A program made the position numbers and the translations under genes. The notes below the pieces were generated by a model. It saw only the letters and a list, made by a program, of their open reading frames with translations, was not told where the DNA came from and searched no databases. From Granulosicoccus sp. (GTDB taxonomy: Bacteria; Pseudomonadota; Gammaproteobacteria; Granulosicoccales; Granulosicoccaceae): DNA of 41,155 nt. The stretch spans positions 1 to 41,155 of the forward strand of contig JAHDGK010000042.1 in the NCBI GenBank assembly GCA_020627685.1, given 5' to 3'. The first letter of the stretch is position 1, and each line of letters opens with the position of its first letter. This document shows, one piece after another, positions 8,043 through 17,208 of the stretch.

Positions 8043-11000
8043 CTAGGCGATGGTAATGTCCGGCAATCTTAGGCCCGCAGCCTCGACGGCCTCTTGCAAC
8101 TGGCTCTGTGTGTATGGCTTGGCAAGGAATCTCACCGCCCCCATTGACTTTAACTGTTGACGATTTTCACGGTTATCGCGACTGCTGATAATAATGACCG
8201 GCGGACAAGCATCGCCATACTCTTCTGTGATTCTCTTCAAGAAAGCTTTGCCATCCAGCCTTGGCATCTCGAGGTCCAGCAGGATTAAGTTAGGCAGCGC
8301 GGTTTCCATACTCTCCAAGGCTTCAACACCATCGCGAGCAAGACGCGCGGCAATACCACATTGTTGCAATACACCCTCAGCAGCCACTCGCATGGTTAAA
8401 GAATCGTCAACGATCAACGCCACAGGCCTTAGCGACTCACGCGCAGGTTTTATTCCAACAGCCGGAATAGAATCTTGGTTTTCCAGTATTTGGTGCAAGT
8501 CGAGAATCAGCACCTGACGACCGTCTGATAAAACACTACCGCCCGAATAACGCTTTAAAGAAGCCAACTGTGGCCCCAGAGCCTGCGTGACAAGTTCGCG
8601 GTAACCGATTACCTGATCGATCTCCAACGCCATAGACACACCTGCCGCCGTCACCAAGACAGCCGACCGTTGCTGCTTTGCGTCTCTCCTTGCTGTGATG
8701 GCTCGTTGTGACATTAACGCTGAAAGTGACGATCGTTTGTATCGCTCTGGAATGCTGCTGGATGCGCCGGCCGCAACTCGTACCGCATCGACAAAGTTCA
8801 CCGGCAAAGCAAACAACACACCTTCATTTTCTACAAGCACAACCTGATTAACGACAATCCTCTGTGGAATACGCAAAGTCAGGCGCGTTCCAGCTCCCGG
8901 CTCAGTCGCTAACTGAATTCTGCCACCTAGGTATTCAATGGCTGATTTGACAGCAGCCAACCCCAAACCATGGCCGGCCAATTCTGTTGGCGTTGCAACG
9001 GTTGAGAATCCTGATTGAAAAAGCAGACTTTGAAGATCCACATGACTTTCCAATGAGGACTCTCCTCGTTGGCGCAGAACTTCACTCATGTCATCTCGTT
9101 TTATACCCCGACCATCATCTGAGAAACGAAGAACCAGATCGGTACCATCTACAGATGCGGACAACAGAATATCGCCACAGGATGCCTTGCCCAAGGAGAG
9201 TCTTTCTTCGGCGCTTTCGATGCCGTGGAAAACTGCATTACGGGCCAGGTGCTGCAACGGCGCAAGTAGTTGCCGAAACAGTGATCTATCAAGTGTAATT
9301 TCACCGCCTTCCATGCGAAGCCTTGCGACCCGACCGGTGCTCTGCGCTGAATCTTCAACAGTTTGGGATAAGCGATCGAACAATTCATCGACTCTAACTA
9401 AGCGAGTACGGATAAGGCTTTGTTGCAAACTCGCGCTGGCACGAGAAGCCTGCTGCTGTTCCCGCTCAGCCTGACGCAATGCTCCACGCATCACCCCCCT
9501 TGCCGCTTCCAAGTCAGCGAGAATTTCATTAACTTCTGGATTGCTTCTTAATGAAACAGATGACGGTAAGGCCTTGAACCGGACTACCGTGGTTTCTATG
9601 TCCTGATAGACCTCTCGCATACGAGCCAACTCATCGCTGAGGCGCGCCTGGTTTACCGTGACGTCGGTGGCTAAATCTAGGAGTGCATCAAACGCAGTAT
9701 CGCTGACCGATAGCGAGTCAGTAGAGGTGTTAGCTGTGTCGGTTATTACGCTTTTAGCTTGTGCTTGCGCAACAAACTGCTTTACATCGGACTGTGTAAT
9801 CAAGTCACGCAAAGTTCCGAAACCTTCACGAAGCGCTTCTGATTGTCCTTGCACACTGTCAATACTTTGCAACTCGCTTTCAAGCGCATGCGCATGCTCA
9901 GCTATTGCTGCGCGCCCTGCCATTCGGGCACTTCCTTTCAACGTATGCAGCAAGGCTAAAGCGTTCTGAGTGTCGCCCACATCGTACTGCGCTGAATTTA
10001 CTGTTGCGCGCAATCGGTCGAGCAATTCACCCGCTTCTTCACCAAAGACATCATCAAGTGAGCGGACATTTGCAGCGATACCAAGGCCACTGTCTACTGA
10101 ATCGGAGCCGGGAATGGATGCAGACAAAAAGCTACCGAGCTTCTGCTCTATGGTCAAAACACTTTGTCCAACGGGTTCGCCACTGTTCAGCGATTCAAGG
10201 CGAGCACGCAAAGCAACAACTAAGTCACCGATAAATCGAGTTTCATCAGCATCAAAAAAATTCCCGAGACGCTGCCTGGCTAGCGCTGCTCTTTGCAGTG
10301 GCTGAACTATTGCCACAATGTGCGGAGCATCGACCGTTTGAGCACTACCGGTTAAGGTATGAAGCGCTCTGAGCATTTGCTCGGACGGAAGCTTTTGCAA
10401 ACTTTCAGATTCAGACTCTAGCGCTGTTCTTACTGATTCGTCCAGAGACTCGAGATGACTTAAACATTCATGATAAAAAACATGTTGCAACGTTTGATCA
10501 AATCCGGTGACCTCCGAATCATCAAGCGTTGAAGACAACAATTTATCATCAACATTAAGTGTAAGCTCACGTGCTTCTTCATCGGTGAGAGTGCTAGCGC
10601 TGTCCTCGATAGAAAGCAGACGCTCCATCAAGTCATCAAAGTCTCGCACGTTATCCGAACCGCTGAGCATCTGATCGAATAACTGAGGCACTACCGCATG
10701 AATTTCATCAAGCAATTGAAGTTCACTCGCGTCAATGTTCTCAACATGCCCGGTTTTGTTTTTACACCACAACACAGCTGCGTTGGCCAGTTCATTGATG
10801 GGTGAGCCGGACTGATCTCTACTGGAATCGGCTAGTAGCGTTAGCGCATGAGTAATGTGGGCAAAGGACACCTCAGATTTATCTTTCCTGAAGTCAACGA
10901 TGCCGGCACCTAGGCTATCCATATGCGGCAGCAAGACACTGATGCGTTGCTCCCATTCGGCTTCGCTTAAATTCACCGGCATGTTCGCAGCCTCGCCATT

Positions 11001-12737
11001 GAGTTCGGCTAAGGCTTTAACCAATGCATCTTCGGCGTCCAGCAATAGCTGGCTGGCGGCTGCTTGTGGCTGCAGAACACACCCAAGGTAGTAGTCAACC
11101 GACACCAATAAGGTGGCAATATCTTCTTGTACCGAATCGTATACATCGACCGTATTGTTTCCCTGCCGTGTGCTTAGTTGTAATCGCGTTAGCACATCTC
11201 CTAAACCAAGCAATAAGGGGCTGACCTCCGGCAGTGGCAGAATTTGCAATGCATTATCGATAAGCTGCAATTGCTGTGTAATGAGATGGCTCTGCCCGGG
11301 TGCTAATGAACCGCTTCGAATAATAGTTTCCAGCGATTCAGCTATTTTTTGCAGCCCCTGGCGAGCTTCCCTTAAGCATGCATCGGTTGCGATATCAACG
11401 AAGACTTCTTCAGCTGTAACGCTTGATGCGGACGTAACAGGCTGCCGCGTAATGCTTTGACGAGCCGCTTTATCGAGTAATGCATCGAGCAACAACAAGG
11501 ATTCGGCCAATGACAATCGGGCATCGACATCAGGTGTCGATTCTCCGTCAAGATCTGTCAAACCTTTGTTAATTGATTTCAAACACTCCAGCGCATCTGT
11601 CGCACCCATTAAGGTTAGAACAGGTTCTAATTGCGTAAGCCGGACACGAAGGCGAACGACTTTAGGATGATCGGCACGAGTAGGCGCTTGATCTAACCAT
11701 TCTTTCAGTGCTTGTGTTTCTGTCGAAATACTACTTCTGATAGCACTGGCTAAATGGTAGCCAACACCTATGGTGGGCGTTGACTGGTTGTCGGCGAATG
11801 TACCCACTTGACGTACACGGTCTAGTCGAAATCGCCGTCTTAGCTCTACCGCCGACTGCGCATTAGAATCGACTTGCCCTACGTAGTACAAAAAATTTCG
11901 CAGTAAATCGCCGGGCAACAGATCATCCGGAGCGGCGACCAAAATACATCGGTGCACATGACGTTCAAGCTGGGCAAATAATTTTCGAAGTGCGGGTCCG
12001 TCTACAACCTCTTGCTTTGCAATGGCATCAGCCACAATCGATGCAGATTGGAACAACGGAACGAGAACACCCAAGTACTCACGCGACTTACAAAACTCCA
12101 CAAACAAATGCAATTGCGGTGGAACTTCCAAAGCTTTTTCAAGATTATTGGTTTTCCACCAATCAAGCAGTTTTTTGGCAAGCTTGGAGTGCTGCTCGGA
12201 TGCAAAGTCGACCCACTCAATTCGTTGTTCTTGCCAATGCTCATCAGAGACACTGGCATACAGTGGTTCTGGTAACTTGATACCAGCCGCTAATACCAAG
12301 TTATCTGAAAGCAGCTCTTCTTCCCGGCAAGCCCGGCTATCGTTGACTAACGGCAACATGGACAGCGCATTGTCTAAAGAGCTGTCTTGTTGAAGCTTGG
12401 CAACATGCCCGCTAAGCTCGTCCGCAGCATTAAGGAGCACTCTTGCCAGCTCAGTGCGGTTTTCAATCGTCCCGTTAGCATCGGCGTCAAGAAGTTGAAG
12501 AAGCTCCTCTGCAACATAAACAGCCGCCGCTTTATCTAACAGCACAAGCGTATTCCGAAAGCGCTGTAAATCTTCCTTTAATACATCTCTGTTGCTATCG
12601 ATCGCAGAGTTCAGATAGTTTTTGACGTGCAACTCAAACGTATCGCTTTGCACTTGTAAATGGGCTAGAGCCTCGTGACTGAAGTCCGGGACAACGGTCG
12701 ACTGTTCGTCACCTCCTTCGCCACCGATTCTACTCAT
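8043..12737 (-). CDS. chpA: Hybrid chemotaxis histidine kinase ChpA/PilL (multi-Hpt, CheA, CheW, REC)
   Basis: Sensor kinase of the Chp system that controls type IV pilus twitching. The 1564-residue protein begins with about 760 residues of helical, degenerate Hpt-like segments. Two canonical phosphotransfer domains follow: His793 in HTLTGSAQ and His931 in HTLKGSARMAG. The CheA core comes next, with N box HLARNAVFHGIE (about 1165), G1 DDGRGI (about 1208) and G2 GHGLGLAAV (about 1255). A CheW-like domain (about 1300-1420) precedes a C-terminal receiver with the phospho-acceptor D1488 in LLDLEMP and a KPY lysine. P. aeruginosa ChpA is far longer (about 2470 residues with more Hpt domains), so this is a shortened version. 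The ATG overlaps the pilJ stop by 4 nt, showing translational coupling. Confidence 0.93.
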   Translation of the reverse strand: MSRIGGEGGDEQSTVVPDFSHEALAHLQVQSDTFELHVKNYLNSAIDSNRDVLKEDLQRFRNTLVLLDKAAAVYVAEELLQLLDADANGTIENRTELARVLLNAADELSGHVAKLQQDSSLDNALSMLPLVNDSRACREEELLSDNLVLAAGIKLPEPLYASVSDEHWQEQRIEWVDFASEQHSKLAKKLLDWWKTNNLEKALEVPPQLHLFVEFCKSREYLGVLVPLFQSASIVADAIAKQEVVDGPALRKLFAQLERHVHRCILVAAPDDLLPGDLLRNFLYYVGQVDSNAQSAVELRRRFRLDRVRQVGTFADNQSTPTIGVGYHLASAIRSSISTETQALKEWLDQAPTRADHPKVVRLRVRLTQLEPVLTLMGATDALECLKSINKGLTDLDGESTPDVDARLSLAESLLLLDALLDKAARQSITRQPVTSASSVTAEEVFVDIATDACLREARQGLQKIAESLETIIRSGSLAPGQSHLITQQLQLIDNALQILPLPEVSPLLLGLGDVLTRLQLSTRQGNNTVDVYDSVQEDIATLLVSVDYYLGCVLQPQAAASQLLLDAEDALVKALAELNGEAANMPVNLSEAEWEQRISVLLPHMDSLGAGIVDFRKDKSEVSFAHITHALTLLADSSRDQSGSPINELANAAVLWCKNKTGHVENIDASELQLLDEIHAVVPQLFDQMLSGSDNVRDFDDLMERLLSIEDSASTLTDEEARELTLNVDDKLLSSTLDDSEVTGFDQTLQHVFYHECLSHLESLDESVRTALESESESLQKLPSEQMLRALHTLTGSAQTVDAPHIVAIVQPLQRAALARQRLGNFFDADETRFIGDLVVALRARLESLNSGEPVGQSVLTIEQKLGSFLSASIPGSDSVDSGLGIAANVRSLDDVFGEEAGELLDRLRATVNSAQYDVGDTQNALALLHTLKGSARMAGRAAIAEHAHALESELQSIDSVQGQSEALREGFGTLRDLITQSDVKQFVAQAQAKSVITDTANTSTDSLSVSDTAFDALLDLATDVTVNQARLSDELARMREVYQDIETTVVRFKALPSSVSLRSNPEVNEILADLEAARGVMRGALRQAEREQQQASRASASLQQSLIRTRLVRVDELFDRLSQTVEDSAQSTGRVARLRMEGGEITLDRSLFRQLLAPLQHLARNAVFHGIESAEERLSLGKASCGDILLSASVDGTDLVLRFSDDGRGIKRDDMSEVLRQRGESSLESHVDLQSLLFQSGFSTVATPTELAGHGLGLAAVKSAIEYLGGRIQLATEPGAGTRLTLRIPQRIVVNQVVLVENEGVLFALPVNFVDAVRVAAGASSSIPERYKRSSLSALMSQRAITARRDAKQQRSAVLVTAAGVSMALEIDQVIGYRELVTQALGPQLASLKRYSGGSVLSDGRQVLILDLHQILENQDSIPAVGIKPARESLRPVALIVDDSLTMRVAAEGVLQQCGIAARLARDGVEALESMETALPNLILLDLEMPRLDGKAFLKRITEEYGDACPPVIIISSRDNRENRQQLKSMGAVRFLAKPYTQSQLQEAVEAAGLRLPDITIA

Positions 12738-14188
12738 GCGTTGACAGCTCGGTCTGCGGCACGACGCGCCACGCTCATCGTAGAGTTTTTCGAACCTGGA
12801 CGCCTGTGTGCCTCTGGCATCTGGTAACCGACGATCGCATTACGCATCTCGACCGCTAACTTTTGTAACTCATCTAACGAGACAGCGTTTAGTGCCAGGC
12901 CGTCTATTGTCTGATCAGAGATCTGATTAATCTCATCCATGCTCTCGGTAATTTTGCGGGCGATTCCAGTTTGCTCAACACAACGTTCCGTCATTTGCAC
13001 CACGCTTTCGTGCAAGGAGTGGGAACTACCTTGAATAACGTCCAGCGCATCGCTGGCTTGTTGGGTTTGCTCCACCCCTGAGGCAAGCTCTGAAGCAATG
13101 TGCTCCATTGATTGAACCGTTCCAGAAGCATCCTGAGTGATTGTGCGGGTTATGGCACTGATATCGCGCGTCGCCTGCCCAAGAACCTCAGCAAGCTGTG
13201 CGACCTCATCGGATAATCGACCCAGATCGGCCGCGGCATCATTGACGGTCGCAGCTCTTGAACCTGCGGATGCGCGGATAGTTGTGTTCAACGCCAAAAG
13301 ATCTGTTTGCTTGGCGACATCCTGAATCACAGTGATGCATTCATCAATGGCTGAAACATTTTCTGCCAACCGATGCATCACTCGAGTCGTGCTATCCGCT
13401 TCATCTCTGATCGCAGATAATCGATGCAGGCTGGCACTCAGGGCGACGCCACCGGCTTCAGCTTTTTCAACGGCCGTTTTGGCTGCATAAGATGATTCCG
13501 CCGCATCGGCAGAAAGGCCCGACATTGTCGCGCTCATCGAGAACAAATCATTCGATGACAAATGTATGCGCCTGGATTGTTCAGAACACGCAGACGAGAC
13601 TTTATCGGCTGACTCTCGAGACTTATCGAGCGATTCAGCCAACTGTTCGGCGGACGAACTAAGAGTTGCAACCAGCCAACGAAGCTCAGCAACAGCATGA
13701 TTGAATGTTTTGGCGACAGGACTGGTGACGTCGGTGGTCTCTGTTGCACTGGAACGCAAATCACCGTTTAGCAAAGGTGACGTTTCAGTGTCTAATCGGC
13801 CCAAGGCAGAGTCTTGAGAACGATGAATACCGGACTGCAATTCAGCCTTTGCCCTGAATAAGTTTCGTGCGGCAATTGCCACCCAAACAAGCAGCAAAAA
13901 GCTAAGAGCTGCCAGACCAGCAGCCCAGAGATTAGCGCTCTGAAGTAATGGCACTTCGACAATGTTCGCCGATAGGACATTGGTCGCACTTGCGGCCTCG
14001 CTACCAGACACGGAATCGCTTTGCAGCGTTTGCCAGGCTGCGTGCATATCCATGGCTCGCTGTTGGGCTGCTGTGGTAGATGTCACGATACCGAAGATCG
14101 AAACACTCAAGGCACACAAAGCGAGTGCCAGACACACAATGGCTATTCCCAGTGAACGACTATTCGAATTGTTGTTTGTATCTGCCAC
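12734..14188 (-). CDS. pilJ: Methyl-accepting chemotaxis protein, short PilJ-like
   Basis: Membrane chemoreceptor of the Chp/type IV pilus system. Two transmembrane helices (about residues 13-36 and 86-108) enclose only about 50 periplasmic residues, whereas P. aeruginosa PilJ (about 680 residues) has a large periplasmic sensor. The cytoplasmic part is a long coiled coil. The signalling hairpin is recognisable from VAKQTDLLALNTTI (291-304) and DEVAQLAE (327-334). The normally near-invariant tip (EAARAGEQGRGFAVVA) is replaced by RASAGSRAATVNDAAADLGR and is several residues longer. The start is GTG, directly after the pilI stop, with no strong ribosome binding site. Placement between pilI and chpA supports the PilJ name despite low similarity. 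Confidence 0.85.
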   Translation of the reverse strand: MADTNNNSNSRSLGIAIVCLALALCALSVSIFGIVTSTTAAQQRAMDMHAAWQTLQSDSVSGSEAASATNVLSANIVEVPLLQSANLWAAGLAALSFLLLVWVAIAARNLFRAKAELQSGIHRSQDSALGRLDTETSPLLNGDLRSSATETTDVTSPVAKTFNHAVAELRWLVATLSSSAEQLAESLDKSRESADKVSSACSEQSRRIHLSSNDLFSMSATMSGLSADAAESSYAAKTAVEKAEAGGVALSASLHRLSAIRDEADSTTRVMHRLAENVSAIDECITVIQDVAKQTDLLALNTTIRASAGSRAATVNDAAADLGRLSDEVAQLAEVLGQATRDISAITRTITQDASGTVQSMEHIASELASGVEQTQQASDALDVIQGSSHSLHESVVQMTERCVEQTGIARKITESMDEINQISDQTIDGLALNAVSLDELQKLAVEMRNAIVGYQMPEAHRRPGSKNSTMSVARRAADRAVNA

Positions 14189-14192
14189 CTGT

Positions 14193-14636
14193 TTAAGGTT
14201 GCTCCGTGATATTCAAGAATTCAGGTGACTGAACTAAGGAGCCGATGTCCAGCACGCGATGATTGCGCCCCTTGTTGACAATGGCTCTTTCAGAGAAAGT
14301 CAATTTACCGACACTTAGTGCGTCGTTTTCGGCATCAGATAATGGAACGTTGTCAGCTTCCTCGTCGCTCAAACCGACGATGTTGTCCACCTGTAAGCCG
14401 GCAATACTGGCTGACGGGTCGAGCTCGAGTGTTCGGCCTGAAGAAGATCGTCTTCCAGCGAATGCTCCCATGTCTGTGACTGGCAGCAGCTTGCCGTGCG
14501 CCACTGCCAACCCTCTAAACCAGTGGCTGGTACCGGCTACAGCTTGAATGTTTAGATCTTCATGGATCGCTTTTACAAGACTCGATGGCGCTGCTAGGTC
14601 TAACCCTCCTGCATCAAACAACAAGTACTGAGTCAT
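14193..14636 (-). CDS. pilI: CheW-like coupling protein PilI
   Basis: Cytoplasmic adaptor that would link PilJ to ChpA. The 147-residue protein has the CheW fold pattern. It opens with YLLFDAGGLDLAAPSSLVKAI, of which the key part is YLLFDAGGLDLA. Then come FRGLAVAHGKLLPVTDMGAF (the 'G..P..D' strand) and a second strand block 'IAGLQVDNIVGL'. It is slightly shorter than typical PilI. It lies 21 nt after pilG and 4 nt before pilJ on the same strand, so the four genes form one operon. AGG about 10 nt upstream of the ATG supports the start. Confidence 0.88.
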   Translation of the reverse strand: MTQYLLFDAGGLDLAAPSSLVKAIHEDLNIQAVAGTSHWFRGLAVAHGKLLPVTDMGAFAGRRSSSGRTLELDPSASIAGLQVDNIVGLSDEEADNVPLSDAENDALSVGKLTFSERAIVNKGRNHRVLDIGSLVQSPEFLNITEQP

Positions 14637-14657
14637 TAGTAAATGCCTATCGGTTTA

Positions 14658-15137
14658 TTAAGCGTCAGATGTTTCGTGCACTACCGCAACTGTGGAACTT
14701 TTAACTGAACCCTTGACAGTATCTCCTAAGTGATCTGACACAGCTGCAGTCAGGGTCTCTGCTGTAAACGGTTTGGAAAGATGAGCATCACTACCAACAA
14801 CGCGTGCTCTCGCCTTATCAAACAAGCCATCTTTGCTTGAGAGCATAACAATCGGTATGTCCCGGTAGTCCGCATTGTTTTTTATAAGCGCACAGGTTTG
14901 GTAGCCATCAAGGCGAGGCATCATGATATCGGCAAAAATTATGGCAGGCTTATGCTCAACAACTTTGGCAAGGGCCTCGAAACCGTCGACCGCCGTAACT
15001 ACGTTATAGCCTGCAGTACTCAAAAAATTACTAGCCGAACGACGTATGGTCTTACTGTCGTCAACTAACAAGACCGTAATATCACCAAGCGAATCTGTCG
15101 GGGGAACGGCATTGATCAGGTTGTCTGAACCTTTCAT
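14658..15137 (-). CDS. pilG: Response regulator PilG
   Basis: Single-domain CheY-like regulator thought to promote pilus extension when phosphorylated by ChpA. With the ATG at 15137 it is 159 residues. The acidic pocket is LLVDDSKTIRR and the phospho-acceptor is D70 in FADIMMPRLDGYQTCALIKN. The following LSSKDGLFDKA and the LSKPF lysine are also present. The DGYQTCALIKNN and SSKDGLFDKA blocks are, from memory, nearly identical to P. aeruginosa PilG and unlike PilH. A GTG at 15167 would add 10 residues but has no ribosome binding site, whereas GAGAG lies about 6 nt before the ATG. It has a 25-residue C-terminal tail. It is divergent from gshB, as in Pseudomonas. No pilH follows. Confidence 0.94.
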   Translation of the reverse strand: MKGSDNLINAVPPTDSLGDITVLLVDDSKTIRRSASNFLSTAGYNVVTAVDGFEALAKVVEHKPAIIFADIMMPRLDGYQTCALIKNNADYRDIPIVMLSSKDGLFDKARARVVGSDAHLSKPFTAETLTAAVSDHLGDTVKGSVKSSTVAVVHETSDA

Positions 15138-15284
15138 GTAAAGCTCTCGTGTGTGAAGCCTACTCACCGGCTGATTAAGGGTATCCGATTAGTGCACCAG
15201 ACGTCACGAGAAATACACGATTAACACGCAATTTTAACGCTACATGCGATACTGGACAGCTACAACATCAGGCTTTGAACAACG
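15138..15284. promoter_or_regulatory. Divergent intergenic region, pilG / gshB
   Basis: About 150 nt must carry promoters for the Chp operon (minus) and the gshB run (plus). I see only weak hexamers, such as TAAAAT on the minus strand and GATACT on the plus strand. I do not assign exact promoters. Confidence 0.4.
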
Positions 15285-16280
15285 ATGAGTATCACGATTG
15301 GAATCGTGATGGATCCGATTGAGTCCATCACGCCTTATAAAGACACCACGCTGGCCATGATGCTGGCCGCGCAAGCACGCGGATGGACCGTCCACTGTAT
15401 CGATCAAAAGGATATGTATCTTGATCAGGGACGCGCTTTTGCCAGCCGCCGAAAGGTTAAGGTATTTGATGACAATGAGCATTGGTTTGAAGCGGAAGCG
15501 TATACGGACGCCCCGTTAAGCGAACATGACATCATCCTGATGAGAAAGGACCCCCCTTTCGATATGGATTTCATTTACACCACGTACATCTTGGAAAGGG
15601 CTGCTACTGAAGGTGTCTATGTCAGCAACCGGCCCAACTCTTTGCGCGATGTGAATGAAAAACTCTATACCGCTTGGTTTAGCGAATTCTGTCCACCCAC
15701 ATTAGTAACAACAAGCTCCGCAAGGTTGAAAGAATTCATTGTCCATCATCAAGACGCCATCATTAAACCTCTGGACGGGATGGGTGGTGCCGGCATTTTC
15801 CGCCTCACGCCAACCGACCCGAACTTAAATATTATTTTGGAACAGGCCACTCTTAACGACTCACGCCAGATCATGGCTCAGCGTTACGTTCCAGAAATCA
15901 AAGATGGCGACAAACGCGTACTTGTGGTCAACGGGCAAGCGATGCCGTATGCCTTGGCAAGAGTTCCAGCACAAGGCGAGACCCGCGGTAATCTAGCAGC
16001 CGGTGGAAGAGGCGTTCCTGTCGCAATCACTGACACGGAGCGACGTATTGTTGACGCTGTTTCGCCCTATCTTCTAGAGCGTGGCCTGCTCTTCGTTGGC
16101 CTGGACGTCATTGGTAGCTACTTGACAGAAATCAATGTGACTAGCCCCACCTGCGTTCGCGAACTCGATGCGCACATGCATAAGGAAAATGCAGACGCCG
16201 GCAACCCATCTGATGGCTACACTCCGGGTATTGCAGATATTTACCTAGATGCTCTGGAAGCAACTATAAAAGATACATGA
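15285..16280 (+). CDS. gshB: Glutathione synthetase
   Basis: ATP-grasp ligase that joins gamma-glutamylcysteine and glycine to make glutathione in the cytoplasm. The 331-residue protein shows the family's N-terminal MDPIESITPYKDTTLAMMLA. It also has the MRKDPPFDMDFIYTTYILE block, the ATP-grasp lysine loop IIKPLDGMGGAGIFR, and the C-terminal GLDVIGSYLTEINVTSPT with metal-binding acidic and Asn residues. Length and motifs are standard. It leads a plus-strand run and overlaps the next gene by 4 nt (ATGA). Confidence 0.97.
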   Translation: MSITIGIVMDPIESITPYKDTTLAMMLAAQARGWTVHCIDQKDMYLDQGRAFASRRKVKVFDDNEHWFEAEAYTDAPLSEHDIILMRKDPPFDMDFIYTTYILERAATEGVYVSNRPNSLRDVNEKLYTAWFSEFCPPTLVTTSSARLKEFIVHHQDAIIKPLDGMGGAGIFRLTPTDPNLNIILEQATLNDSRQIMAQRYVPEIKDGDKRVLVVNGQAMPYALARVPAQGETRGNLAAGGRGVPVAITDTERRIVDAVSPYLLERGLLFVGLDVIGSYLTEINVTSPTCVRELDAHMHKENADAGNPSDGYTPGIADIYLDALEATIKDT

Positions 16281-17158
16281 CAGCAGCCGTCCTAACCGAC
16301 TCCGATCGACAACCCGATGTACTGGCAATTGCACTTTTTGCTGCAGCCGCCCTACACGCGATCGTATTGCTGGGAGTCAGCTTCAAACCCTTTCTGGAAG
16401 AACTGCGTACGCCTCCTTCTCTGGAGGTTGTACTGGTTCAAAAAGCCCCGGAAGCAGAAGAACCGGAAGAAGCTGATTACCTGGCCCAGGCATCTCAGGA
16501 TGGAGGCGGTGAAACCGATGAAAATACTCGCCCCTCTTCTCCGTTTGCGAGCGAATTTGAAACCGACATAGACGGCGTGGCCGCCGCGCCCGTTGAAGCC
16601 AGCGCCCCGGCCCCCTCGGAGGACGCTGCCGAAGAAATCGTCACAGCCGTTTTCGCAAATACGCTGGTAGAAACACAGGTGAGTAGTGAGGCGACCGACG
16701 AAATAGATGCTCCCAGCAGCAAATTCCTCGTGGAGCAAAGCTTGGCTATCGCCAACCTCACAGCCGAGATCGATCGCCAACAAGAAGAATTTGCCAAGCG
16801 GCCGAAGAAAAAGCATGTCAACGCACGTACCAAGGAAGCCGCCTCTGCCGAATACATGTACCGATGGGTCGAGCAGGTCGAACGTGTGGGCAATTTGAAC
16901 TACCCGGATGCCGCCAGACGAAACAAGCTAACCGGAGCACTTATTCTGGTTGTCGGAATTTTTAAAAACGGGGAAATTGAAAGTGTCACCGTGGACGAAT
17001 CCTCCGGGCATAAGTTACTCGATGATTCAGCGGTCCGAATCGTGGAGCTTGCCGCACCTTTTGAGCCCATGACTGGTAAGCTTGCCGAGGAAACAGACAT
17101 TTTGTACATCGTCCGGACCTGGGAATTCCAAAGCTCCAACTCCGTCATCAGCTACTAG
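16277..17158 (+). CDS. TonB-family energy transducer (TonB3-like)
   Basis: Inner-membrane protein with one N-terminal helix (about residues 15-36, IALFAAAALHAIVLLGV). A long acidic, Pro/Ala/Glu-rich periplasmic stretch follows (about 50-170), then a short basic segment (KRPKKKH). The C-terminus is a TonB-type domain (about 205-290: NYPDAARRNKLTGALILVV, FEPMTG). TonB proteins pass proton-motive energy to outer-membrane partners. The position beside gshB and the Chp genes corresponds to P. aeruginosa tonB3, which has been linked to twitching motility. No ExbB/ExbD genes are visible here. It is translationally coupled to gshB. Function by position is inference. Confidence 0.88.
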   Translation: MTAAVLTDSDRQPDVLAIALFAAAALHAIVLLGVSFKPFLEELRTPPSLEVVLVQKAPEAEEPEEADYLAQASQDGGGETDENTRPSSPFASEFETDIDGVAAAPVEASAPAPSEDAAEEIVTAVFANTLVETQVSSEATDEIDAPSSKFLVEQSLAIANLTAEIDRQQEEFAKRPKKKHVNARTKEAASAEYMYRWVEQVERVGNLNYPDAARRNKLTGALILVVGIFKNGEIESVTVDESSGHKLLDDSAVRIVELAAPFEPMTGKLAEETDILYIVRTWEFQSSNSVISY

Positions 17159-17208
17159 AATTTGCCGAAACTTGCTAAACAGTGTCAGCCGATTCATAAA
17201 CGCAAACC

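Noticed and set aside
9088-10305. Several plus-strand open frames of 100-130 codons inside chpA
   Set aside because: They are antisense shadows of a well-supported kinase gene with Ser/Arg-rich, low-complexity translations and no recognisable domain.
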